Assembly (NCBI GenBank): GCA_958450865.1 | Contig: CAUDNY010000008.1 | Location: 61,472 to 125,471 of the forward strand | Reading direction: 5' to 3' | Source: an uncultured Collinsella sp. | GTDB lineage: Bacteria; Actinomycetota; Coriobacteriia; Coriobacteriales; Coriobacteriaceae | DNA length: 64,000 bases | In this document: positions 23,805 through 31,207 of the stretch, piece after piece | How the letters are laid out: each line of letters starts with the position of its first letter | Numbering within the stretch: the stretch's first letter is position 1 | Position numbers and translations under genes: made by a program | Notes under the pieces: generated by a model | Databases searched by the model: none | Seen by the model: the letters and a program-made list of their open reading frames with translations, nothing else | What the model was told of the DNA's origin: nothing

Positions 23805-25130
23805 ATGAAGGATAAGCTCAATATTGTGATCGTTGGCGGCGGCTCCACGTGGTGCCCTGGCATTCTTAAAGCCCTGACCAAGCACATGGACATTCTGCCG
23901 CTGAACCGCGTGATGCTCTATGACATCGATGCCGAGCGTCAGCGTCCGATCGGCGAGTTTGGCAAGATCCTCTTCGCCGAGGAGGAGCCCGGTGTGGAGT
24001 TTGGTTACACCACCGATAAGGACGAGGCTTACACCGACGTCGACTTTGTGCTCTGCCAGATTCGTACCGGCGGCTACGAGATGCGTAGCAAGGACGAGAA
24101 GATTCCGCTGCATATGGGAATCATCGGCCAGGAAACGGTGGGCCCTGGCGGCATGGCTTACGGTATGCGCTCCATGCATGACATGGTTGAGATCGTCAAC
24201 GACGTTCGCGCTCATAGCCCGGAGGCGTGGATTATCAACTACACCAACCCGGCTGCTATTGTGGCATATGGTCTCGAGCGCGTCCTGCCCGATGAGCATC
24301 GCGTCCTCAACATCTGCGATCAGCCCGTCAACCTCATGCGCTCTTACGGTCGCCTGCTCGGTCGCGATATGAGCAAGACGGAGCCCGTGTACTTTGGTCT
24401 CAATCACTTCGGTTGGTTCAAGCACATCTACGATGAAGAGGGCCATGACCTTGTCCCGCAGATTAAGGAGTACACGGAGAAGAACGGCTTCCTTCCTGCC
24501 GATGCCGAGCAGCGTGACCAGTCCTGGCTCGACACCTACGCCATGGTCAAGGACATGCTCGAGGACTTCCCCGACTATCTGCCCAACACTTATCTGCAGT
24601 ACTATCTGTATCCCGAGTACAAGGTCGCTCACCTCGACCCCGACTACACTCGCTCCGACGAGGTTATCAACGGTCGTGAGAAGCGCGTGTTCGCCGAGTG
24701 CGAGCGTGTTGCCAAAGTCGGCACCGCAAAGAACTCCTCGGTTGTGCAGAACGATGCTCATGGCGATATGATCGTGGAAATCACCTCGGCCATTTATCGC
24801 AACACCAACAAGACCTTCATTGTCATCGTGCCCAACAACGGCATTATCGAGGGTATGCCCGATGACGCCATGGTCGAGGTCGCGGCAAGCGTGGGCGCCA
24901 ATGGCCCGCAGCCCTATGCTGTTGGCAAGATCGGCACCTTCTATCGCGGCCTTATGGAGAACCAGTACGCCTATGAGCGCCTGACTGTTGAGGCTTGGAT
25001 GGAGGGTTCCTACGAGAAGGCCCTGCAGGCACTCACGCTTAATCGTCTGGTCGGTGACGCAAAGAAGGCTCGCAAAGTGCTCGACAAGCTCATCGAGGCC
25101 AATAAGGATTACTGGCCGGAGCTTAAGTAG
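23805..25130 (+). CDS. 6-phospho-alpha-glucosidase, glycoside hydrolase family 4
   Basis: The 441-aa protein has the GH4 NAD-binding start (NIVIVGGGSTWCPGILKAL), INYTNPAAIV near residue 147, NICDQP near 171 and LNHFGW near 200. CDxP and NHFGW are typical of the GlvA/AglB/MalH group that hydrolyses maltose-6-phosphate and related alpha-glucoside phosphates with NAD, Mn2+ and a reducing thiol (family knowledge). Length is normal. It precedes the PTS gene by 82 nt, so the pair forms an import-and-cleave module. Beta-glucoside-phosphate specificity cannot be excluded, but the downstream PTS is alpha-glucoside-like. Confidence 0.9.
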   Translation: MKDKLNIVIVGGGSTWCPGILKALTKHMDILPLNRVMLYDIDAERQRPIGEFGKILFAEEEPGVEFGYTTDKDEAYTDVDFVLCQIRTGGYEMRSKDEKIPLHMGIIGQETVGPGGMAYGMRSMHDMVEIVNDVRAHSPEAWIINYTNPAAIVAYGLERVLPDEHRVLNICDQPVNLMRSYGRLLGRDMSKTEPVYFGLNHFGWFKHIYDEEGHDLVPQIKEYTEKNGFLPADAEQRDQSWLDTYAMVKDMLEDFPDYLPNTYLQYYLYPEYKVAHLDPDYTRSDEVINGREKRVFAECERVAKVGTAKNSSVVQNDAHGDMIVEITSAIYRNTNKTFIVIVPNNGIIEGMPDDAMVEVAASVGANGPQPYAVGKIGTFYRGLMENQYAYERLTVEAWMEGSYEKALQALTLNRLVGDAKKARKVLDKLIEANKDYWPELK

Positions 25131-25212
25131 CTAGTTCCATAGCGCTTGATAACTGTTATGGGGCGTGTGGGCTGTAGAGCTGCACGCCCCGTTTCTTTAA
25201 GAGGGGTATCCC

Positions 25213-26775
25213 ATGAACAAAGATGAGCTGCTGGCAAAGTTCCAGCGCCTGGGCAAAGTCCTCATGACGCCTGTCTTGATCCTGCCAATCGCCGGCATCC
25301 TTCAGGGCTTTGGCAATGCCTTTACCAGCCCCACCCTTACGGCAGCTGTTCCCTGGCTTGCTGCTCCGGGCTTTGCGATTTTCTTTTCGATTCTCAAGGC
25401 CGCGGCCGGCATCGTTATGAACAACATCCCGGTTATCTTCTCGATTTGTCTCGCCTATGGCTTCGCCAAGTCCGAGAAGGCTACCGCGGCGCTTTGTGGC
25501 TTTTTGGGCTACATGTGCATGAACTCCGTGATGGGCACGTTCCTTACGGCGACTGGCGTTATCGATCCTGCGAATCTTACGACGGGCCAGAGCACGATTC
25601 TCGGCATCACCACGCTCGACACTGGCGTTATCGGCGGTCTTCTGGTGGGTGCAATCGTCGCATGGCTGCATAACCGTTACTACAAGATTGAGCTGCCTGC
25701 CGTGTTCTCCATCTTCAACGGCACGCGCTTTATCCCGGCGGTGACGCTGCTCTCATGCAGCATCCTCGCATTGGTCATGTCCTTTGTTTTCCCGTTTATT
25801 CAGAACGCTCTCGGCGCACTGTCCGAGTTCATCAAGACCACGGGTGCCTTTGGAGCATTTGTCTATGGCGCCGGCGAGCGTATGCTCCTGCCTTTTGGCC
25901 TGCATCATTTTGTCTATTTGCCGTTCTTCTTCACGTCGCTCGGTGGCGTCGAGACCATCGACGGCCAGACTGTTCAGGGCGCTATCAATATCTACAACGC
26001 GATCCTGGGCTCTTCTAGCACGCCGTTTAACATCGAGGTCAGCCGTTTTGTCATGAACGGCAAGGTTGTCTTCGCCATGTTCGGCCTGCCTGGCGCTGCA
26101 CTCGCCTTCTACAAGACAGCGCTTCCCAAGAACAAGAAGAAGACCGCAGCGCTCATGATCGCCATCGTGGTGCCTTGCATCCTCTCCGGCATTACCGAGC
26201 CGCTCGAGTACTCCTTCCTGTTCATCGCGCCCATCCTCTACGTGTTCCACGCTCTCATGGCTGGTCTTGCCTATGCGCTGACCTATATCCTGCAGTTCAA
26301 CGTGGCCGGTTCCGCGTCCTTCGGCGGCCCGCTCCTGTCGCTTATCTTTAATGGCATCATGGGCGCCGCAAAGGGTTCCAACTGGCAGGTTATCCTGTTC
26401 CTCGGCCCCATCTACTTCGTGGTGTACTACTTCGTCTTCAAGTTCATCATTCTTAAGAAGGGCCTTAAGACCCCCGGCCGCGAGGAAGAGTCCGACGATG
26501 AGGCTGAAAAGGCTCCCAAGACCGTGATCAGCGACCTCATTCCCGCCATCGTTGAGGCAGTGGGCGGCGACAACAATATTAAGTCTGTCGAGGCCTGCTT
26601 CACCCGTCTGCGCATCCAGCTCAATGACTGTGACAAGGTGGTTGATGACGCCGAGTTTACCGAAAAGCTCGAAGCGCGTGGCATCGTGCATGTTAACGGC
26701 GGCGTGCAGATTGTCTACGGCAACATGGCTTCTAACTACGCAACCCAGATGCGCGAGCTGCTGGGCATGGAGTAA
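25213..26775 (+). CDS. PTS permease EIICB, alpha-glucoside/maltose type
   Basis: The 520-aa protein has a glucose-superfamily IIC domain (residues 1 to about 415: LILPIAGILQGFGNA, FIPAVTLLSC, ERMLLPFGLHHFVYLPFFF, SGITEPLEYSFLF) and a C-terminal IIB domain with phosphorylatable Cys in EACFTRLRIQLND near residue 460. No IIA domain is fused and none lies nearby, so a general EIIA(Glc)-type protein encoded elsewhere is needed. The domain order matches MalX/GlvC/AglA. It brings in an alpha-glucoside as its 6-phosphate for the GH4 enzyme upstream. Confidence 0.92.
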   Translation: MNKDELLAKFQRLGKVLMTPVLILPIAGILQGFGNAFTSPTLTAAVPWLAAPGFAIFFSILKAAAGIVMNNIPVIFSICLAYGFAKSEKATAALCGFLGYMCMNSVMGTFLTATGVIDPANLTTGQSTILGITTLDTGVIGGLLVGAIVAWLHNRYYKIELPAVFSIFNGTRFIPAVTLLSCSILALVMSFVFPFIQNALGALSEFIKTTGAFGAFVYGAGERMLLPFGLHHFVYLPFFFTSLGGVETIDGQTVQGAINIYNAILGSSSTPFNIEVSRFVMNGKVVFAMFGLPGAALAFYKTALPKNKKKTAALMIAIVVPCILSGITEPLEYSFLFIAPILYVFHALMAGLAYALTYILQFNVAGSASFGGPLLSLIFNGIMGAAKGSNWQVILFLGPIYFVVYYFVFKFIILKKGLKTPGREEESDDEAEKAPKTVISDLIPAIVEAVGGDNNIKSVEACFTRLRIQLNDCDKVVDDAEFTEKLEARGIVHVNGGVQIVYGNMASNYATQMRELLGME

Positions 26776-26804
26776 ACGCCCCACATATCTATAAAATCCG
26801 GTAA

Positions 26805-26841
26805 AAAGGCGGCGGCAGACAATGCGTCTGTCGCCGCCTTT
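26805..26841. terminator. Bidirectional terminator between PTS and MFS genes
   Basis: AAAGGCGGCGGCAGAC (26805-26820) pairs with 26826-26841 (one G-T pair) around 5 nt, with A-rich and T-rich ends, between convergent genes. Confidence 0.8.
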
Positions 26842-26857
26842 GAGTTGCCCCACACGC

Positions 26858-26913
26858 ATTTCGTGTACTTGAAATACACGAAATCGTAGAAAAGCGTGTA
26901 TCTGAAGTACACG
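26858..26913. repeat. Two tandem palindromes CGTGTA-N7-TACACG
   Basis: ATTTCGTGTA (26858-26867) pairs with TACACGAAAT (26875-26884), and CGTGTA (26895-26900) with TACACG (26908-26913). The spacers are both 7 nt (CTTGAAA, TCTGAAG). They lie downstream of both neighbouring genes, so an operator role is not obvious. Confidence 0.5.
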
Positions 26914-27001
26914 AAATTGCACTGCTGAAGCTTCCGGGCGGATAAACATACTCATATTGGGCGGTTCACCGGTTGCTCGCCACCCTAGGCTGTGTTCGCC
27001 C

Positions 27002-28255
27002 CTATGCCCGTATTGAGGGCTGTGCTGATTGACGGCGACGCTCCCAGCGAGCCAGCTTAATCGTCACCAGCGCGAGCGCCCAGGCCACAAGCGAGAACGC
27101 GGCTCCCACTGCGCCCACGTACGCAATGCCAATGCTGCTTACCACGGCGCCGCCCACTGCGGTGCCAAACGAGATGCCGACGTTAAACGCCATGGGCTCA
27201 ACCGAACTTGCGAGTACCATCGACTTGGGATGGCGGCTGCGTGCCACGTCCATAAAGTGCGTGATGCACGACACCGAGAACAGGTACATGAGCAGCGCCA
27301 AGCTAAAGACAAAGACCAGCGCGAGCGGCATGGTGCCGCCCACAGCAAACAGCCCGAGCAGCGCCGCAGCCTGCAGCACAAACGTCACAAGCAGTGCCTT
27401 CATGCCAAAGCGCGCATCGATCCATCCGCCCAGGATGTTCGAGATCAGACAGAACACGCCGTAGGCCATAAGCGTGGTGCTCGCCTGAACGGTGCCCATG
27501 CCCAGCACCTGCTCAAGATAAGGCGTCACGTAGCCGTAGAACACGTAGACCGAGCCCACGCCAAACAAAAAGATGAGCATGCCGGTGATGATGCTCGGCT
27601 CGCGTAGCAGACCCGCCTGCTCGCGGAAGGTGGCAGGCTCGTCGGTTTGCCCAGCGCGCGGCATAAACGCCACGAGCGCTCCGCAGATCAGAACGGCAAA
27701 GGTAAGCGTGCCGTACATGGCCACGTGCCAGTCGAGCGTGTCGGCCACAAACTTGCCGATCGAAGTGACAAAGACCATTGCCACGGAAAACGCACCATAT
27801 ACCACCGAGATGGCAAGCGAAGTTTGCTGCGGGGACAGCAGCTCGGGGATGTACGTCACGCCCACGGCGAGCAGTGCGCCCGAGACGGAGCCCAGGACAA
27901 TGCGCGAGATAAACAGCACCTGGAAGTTGGGCGCCAACGCCATGACCAGGTTGCCGAGCACAAAGACGATGCTGTAGCACACGAGCAGCTGGTAGCGGCG
28001 GAATCGCCCCGTGCTGAGCGCAAGCGCCGGCGTGGCGATAGCGTAGACGAGCGCGAACACGCTGATGAGCTGGCCCGCAGTAGCAAGTGATACGCCGAGT
28101 TCCGTTGCCAAGTCGCTCTCGATACCGATGACCACGAACTCGGAGCAGCCGAGAGAGAATCCCAACAGCACGAGCAGCGCCAGGCAGAGCTTGGTGCGCG
28201 CGGGGGAGAGCGCGGCGGCGGTTGACTTACTTTTAGGCGTGGTTGCGGCGGTCAA
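27002..28255 (-). CDS. MFS drug/solute exporter, DHA1 (AraJ/Cml-like) type
   Basis: The 417-aa protein has 12 hydrophobic segments, with GCSEFVVIGIESDLATELGV in TM1 (the AraJ-like TEF region), ALSTGRFRRYQLLV after TM2 and RIVLGSVSGALLAVGV in TM4. I propose TTG 28255 as start because GGAG lies 8 nt upstream and the following residues (MTAATTPKSK) form a short cytoplasmic tail; GTG 28267 sits directly on the GGAG and seems less likely. It probably exports a drug, sugar or amino-acid derivative. It is divergent from the LpdD-Nudix gene; a palindrome (28314-28344) lies between them. Confidence 0.82.
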   Translation of the reverse strand: MTAATTPKSKSTAAALSPARTKLCLALLVLLGFSLGCSEFVVIGIESDLATELGVSLATAGQLISVFALVYAIATPALALSTGRFRRYQLLVCYSIVFVLGNLVMALAPNFQVLFISRIVLGSVSGALLAVGVTYIPELLSPQQTSLAISVVYGAFSVAMVFVTSIGKFVADTLDWHVAMYGTLTFAVLICGALVAFMPRAGQTDEPATFREQAGLLREPSIITGMLIFLFGVGSVYVFYGYVTPYLEQVLGMGTVQASTTLMAYGVFCLISNILGGWIDARFGMKALLVTFVLQAAALLGLFAVGGTMPLALVFVFSLALLMYLFSVSCITHFMDVARSRHPKSMVLASSVEPMAFNVGISFGTAVGGAVVSSIGIAYVGAVGAAFSLVAWALALVTIKLARWERRRQSAQPSIRA

Positions 28256-28313
28256 GGTTGTCACTCCAATGTCGCATGAATAAGCGGGATTCAATCCCTG
28301 CAACTCTAACAGA

Positions 28314-28344
28314 ATGTGACAAAGGAGCAGTCTCTTTGTCACAT
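28314..28344. repeat. 31-nt palindrome (GACAAAGGGAC family), copy 2
   Basis: ATGTGACAAAGGAGC and GTCTCTTTGTCACAT arms. It lies in the divergent gap before the LpdD-Nudix gene, where a terminator role is less obvious than for the other copies. Confidence 0.65.
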
Positions 28345-28416
28345 GAAGACCTTGCCTGTATAGTCGCAATACAGGCGAAGATGGTCTCAGGTACATCGCG
28401 GGCGACAGGAGATCCC

Positions 28417-29364
28417 ATGGGTATGCACACGACAAAGGTTGCAGTGGGCGAGGGCAAGTTTGCGCTCGAGGCCCAGTTGACGGTGACGCCGCGAGGCATG
28501 GTGGCGTACGCCTGCTCGCCGGAGTTCGCGCACCTGGGCGCTACAGCGCAGGCCATTCCGCGCCCCGAGCCCGACCGTACGGCGACGGTGAGCATCCTGG
28601 CCGTTCCGTGCCATCGAGATGAGATCCCGGCGCACGATATCGCGGCGGCGCTGGCCACGCGCTTTAGTGTGCCGGTAGTTGCAAGCACAGGTTTTCATGT
28701 CGAGCAGGCGAGCACGGATGACCTGCAGCGCGTGCTCGATACCACCAAGGAGCTCATCGCCGCGCTCGAGGAAGCTGCCGCCCGCATTCTGCGCGCCGGC
28801 TGGGATGAGGGCGGCGCGGGTGCCGAGGTCGTGGCGGTCGATGCCGCGACCGGCGAGGCGCTCGGCCCCGTCGATCGCATCGAGGCCCATGCCGGTGAGG
28901 GCATCCTGCATCAGGCATTTCTGACGCTTCTGGTCGAGGGACAGGGCGAAGACGCGCGCCTGCTGCTCTGCCGCCGCAGCCCGCTCAAGCGCCTGTGGGG
29001 CGGCGTGCTGGCCGACGGCTGCGCCGGGCATCCGCTCCCTGGGGAAGACGTCGCCGTCGCGACGGCGCGTCGCATCAACGAAGAGCTCGGCATCACGCGC
29101 GCATCCGACCAGCTCAAGCACCTCGGTCACGTGACCTACCGCGAGGACCACGGCGACGGTCGCTGCGAGTGCGAATGGTGCGAGGTCTACCTTGTCCATG
29201 TTGAGCCGGGCGAGCTGCATATCAACCAAGAGGAGATCTCGGAAGTGCGCCGCGTGGCCCCGTCCGAGCTCAAAGGCTACCTGCAGGGTCACCCTGAGCA
29301 GCTGGCCCCCTGGCTCCGCGAGGCTCTGGAGGTCCCCTCCATCCGCGCAGCCCTCGCTATGTGA
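28417..29364 (+). CDS. LpdD-like prenyl-flavin chaperone domain fused to an IPP-isomerase-like Nudix domain
   Basis: The 315-aa protein has two parts. Residues 5-118 match the pattern of LpdD (gallate decarboxylase subunit D; prenylated-flavin chaperone family): AHLGATAQAIPRP (39-50), TATVSILAVPCHRDE and VVASTGFHVEQAST. Residues 145-305 match type-1 isopentenyl-diphosphate isomerase: H158 and H165 spaced as H25/H32 of E. coli Idi, AGHP with H205, Nudix box GEDVAVATARRINEELG (209-225), and E251/E253 for E114/E116. The catalytic Cys position (E. coli Cys67) is Ala203; Cys202 lies one place earlier. The order LpdD-Nudix beside ubiD and ubiX suggests a role in making or loading prenylated FMN, whose prenyl group comes from DMAPP/DMAP. 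Starts at 28417 or 28423 are both possible (AGGAG at 28407). Confidence 0.8.
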   Translation: MGMHTTKVAVGEGKFALEAQLTVTPRGMVAYACSPEFAHLGATAQAIPRPEPDRTATVSILAVPCHRDEIPAHDIAAALATRFSVPVVASTGFHVEQASTDDLQRVLDTTKELIAALEEAAARILRAGWDEGGAGAEVVAVDAATGEALGPVDRIEAHAGEGILHQAFLTLLVEGQGEDARLLLCRRSPLKRLWGGVLADGCAGHPLPGEDVAVATARRINEELGITRASDQLKHLGHVTYREDHGDGRCECEWCEVYLVHVEPGELHINQEEISEVRRVAPSELKGYLQGHPEQLAPWLREALEVPSIRAALAM

Positions 29365-29390
29365 AAAAAGACAGTTCCTTTGCCATATCC

Positions 29391-29458
29391 AAACCGTCAC
29401 AGCATTCGATGAAAATCTCGAAATCGAGGAAAAGCGTCGAATGTTGTGACGGTTTTTG
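29391..29458 (+). terminator. Long terminator hairpin after the LpdD-Nudix gene
   Basis: AAACCGTCACAGCATTCGA (29391-29409) pairs with 29437-29455 (one mismatch) and is followed by TTTTTG. Inside the loop TCTCGA/TCGAGG forms a small second helix. A degenerate GACAAAGGGAC-type palindrome overlaps the stop codon just before (29361-29390). Confidence 0.75.
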
Positions 29459-29522
29459 TCCAGGGGATCGCTTCTCATCCAAAAATCCCGCTTGACTGTA
29501 TTGCCGCAACACAGCGCAACGT

Positions 29523-29553
29523 AAGGGGTGTCCGATAACGGGCGCCCCTTTTT
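29523..29553 (+). terminator. Second terminator or attenuator ahead of the permease gene
   Basis: AAGGGGTGTCCG (29523-29534) pairs with CGGGCGCCCCTT (29539-29550) through two G-T pairs, loop ATAA, followed by TTT. It lies 54 nt before ATG 29607. TTGACT at 29493-29498 may be a -35, which would place this hairpin in the leader of the permease-ubiD-ubiX transcript. Confidence 0.6.
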
Positions 29554-29606
29554 AAGTGGCAACGCGGCTGCGAATCCGGAGCGCCCCCAACAAGAAAGGT
29601 GGGGAG

Positions 29607-31064
29607 ATGGAAGCGGAAAAGAAGGCGTTTAAGATCACCAAGCGCGAAATTGGCTTTGTGCTGGGTATCGTTGTCTTTTTGCTGGTGAAGTTTCTTCCTT
29701 TGGCGGAGCTGAGCTCGACGGTCGAGCTCACGGTCGGCGGTCAGACCTGTCTGGCGTTGACGCTCGCCACGGTGGTGTTCTGGGCGTGTGGCGTGGCACA
29801 GCCGGGCTTTGTGGGTCTGCTCTACTGCGCGCTGCTCGTTCTGTTTCAGGTGTGCGTGGACGACACGGGCGCCGCGAGTATCTCGGCGACGGTCGCCTCT
29901 ACGTTTAGCTCGTGGACCAAAGCCACCATGTGGCTCGTCATCGGCGCCTACCTCATCGCCAGCGCGGTCAAGGAGTCGGGCCTGGGCGAGCGTATCGCCT
30001 ACGCGTTTATGCTCAAGTTCGTGCGCGATGCCAAGTCGCTCATCATCTCGATCTTCGCGCTCACCTTTGTGCTGTCGCTGCTGATCCCGCACCCGTTCCC
30101 CCGTGCCTTCCTCATCCTCGCCGTCGTCTCGGTCATCGCCGAGTCCGCCGGCTACGGTGACGATGACCACGGCAAGCTCGGATTCCTCGTGTTTGCCGCT
30201 GCCGCCCCGGGTTCCATGTTCTTCCTGACGGGCGACTCCACGCTCAACCCGCTCGTTGCGCAGTACAGCGCCGAGGTCGGCGGCATGAGCCCGTCTTTCG
30301 TCGACTGGTTCCTCTACATGAGCGTGCCCATGCTGGTTGCGCTGCTGTGCACCCTGTTCCTGGGTCTCTTCCTCTTTAAGCCCAGCAAGGAGCTCGTCTA
30401 CGATCGCGAGCAGATCGTGGCCAAGCAGGCCGCGCTCGGCAAGCTCTCCGTCAAGGAGATTCGCACCATCGTGTGGCTTGTCATCGCCATTGCGCTGTGG
30501 CTCACCGTCTCGGGCGATTACATCGGCTGGGTCACCCTGGCCATCGGCGTCTCTCTTGCCATGCCCATCATCGGCGAGGTCCTCACCCCCGCCAGCTGGA
30601 ACGCTGTCGACATCAAGTCCCTCATGTTCCTGACGGCCGCCATGGCCGTGGGTTCCGTGGGCGGTGCCACCGGCATGAACGCCTGGATCGCCGATGTCGT
30701 GCTTCCCAGCTCCGTGCCCGAGAACATCTTCCTGTTCGCCCTGCTTGTCGCCGCGCTCTCCATGGTCATCCACATGTTCATGGGCTCGGTCATGGCCGTG
30801 CTCGGCGTGTGCGTGCCGGCGTTCATCAGCTTCGCGGCCGGCTCCAGCGTAAGCCCGCTCGCCGTGGCGCTCATCGTCTTCACGTCCATCAACATCCACT
30901 ACATTCTGCCGTTCCACAACCTGCCGATCCTTATCGGCGAGGGCAAGGACGCCGGCGGCTACACCTCCAAAGAGGCTATGCGCATGGGCATTCCCCTCAC
31001 TGTGGTCGTCTTTATCGTCGTGCTGGTCGAGGCCGCCTGGTTCCACCTCTTTGGCCTGATGTAA
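29607..31064 (+). CDS. DASS/SLC13-type anion permease
   Basis: The 485-aa membrane protein has about 11-12 hydrophobic segments and the two repeated clamp regions of the divalent-anion:Na+ symporter (CitT/INDY) family, for example FFLTGDSTLNPLVAQYS near residue 207 (SxT-like ligand loop) and FTSINIHYILPFHNLPILIG near 432. Most members import dicarboxylates or citrate; here the place directly before ubiD and ubiX suggests uptake of an aromatic carboxylate that UbiD decarboxylates. ATG 29607 has AAAGGTGGGGAG upstream. A 143-nt gap separates it from ubiD. Confidence 0.85.
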   Translation: MEAEKKAFKITKREIGFVLGIVVFLLVKFLPLAELSSTVELTVGGQTCLALTLATVVFWACGVAQPGFVGLLYCALLVLFQVCVDDTGAASISATVASTFSSWTKATMWLVIGAYLIASAVKESGLGERIAYAFMLKFVRDAKSLIISIFALTFVLSLLIPHPFPRAFLILAVVSVIAESAGYGDDDHGKLGFLVFAAAAPGSMFFLTGDSTLNPLVAQYSAEVGGMSPSFVDWFLYMSVPMLVALLCTLFLGLFLFKPSKELVYDREQIVAKQAALGKLSVKEIRTIVWLVIAIALWLTVSGDYIGWVTLAIGVSLAMPIIGEVLTPASWNAVDIKSLMFLTAAMAVGSVGGATGMNAWIADVVLPSSVPENIFLFALLVAALSMVIHMFMGSVMAVLGVCVPAFISFAAGSSVSPLAVALIVFTSINIHYILPFHNLPILIGEGKDAGGYTSKEAMRMGIPLTVVVFIVVLVEAAWFHLFGLM

Positions 31065-31207
31065 GCGGTCGAGCGCTTGGGCTGTAAGCAGCCGAGTGCT
31101 CGAACTGCGAGTGGCCGAGCGTCCCATCTATGAGCGCCGCGGCCCCACTACGTTACCCAGCCCGGCGGCATCCTCGCCGCCGGGCACTCTCCCGAAAGGA
31201 GCATGCT

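Noticed and set aside
28417..29364. The LpdD-Nudix gene as two genes joined by a sequencing error
   Set aside because: The linker (about residues 119-145) is in frame, has normal codon use, and I see no internal ribosome site or start before the Nudix part.
29475..31127. A 550-codon minus-strand open frame opposite the anion permease
   Set aside because: It is His/Asp/Glu-rich shadow sequence; the plus-strand permease has membrane helices and ligand-loop motifs.
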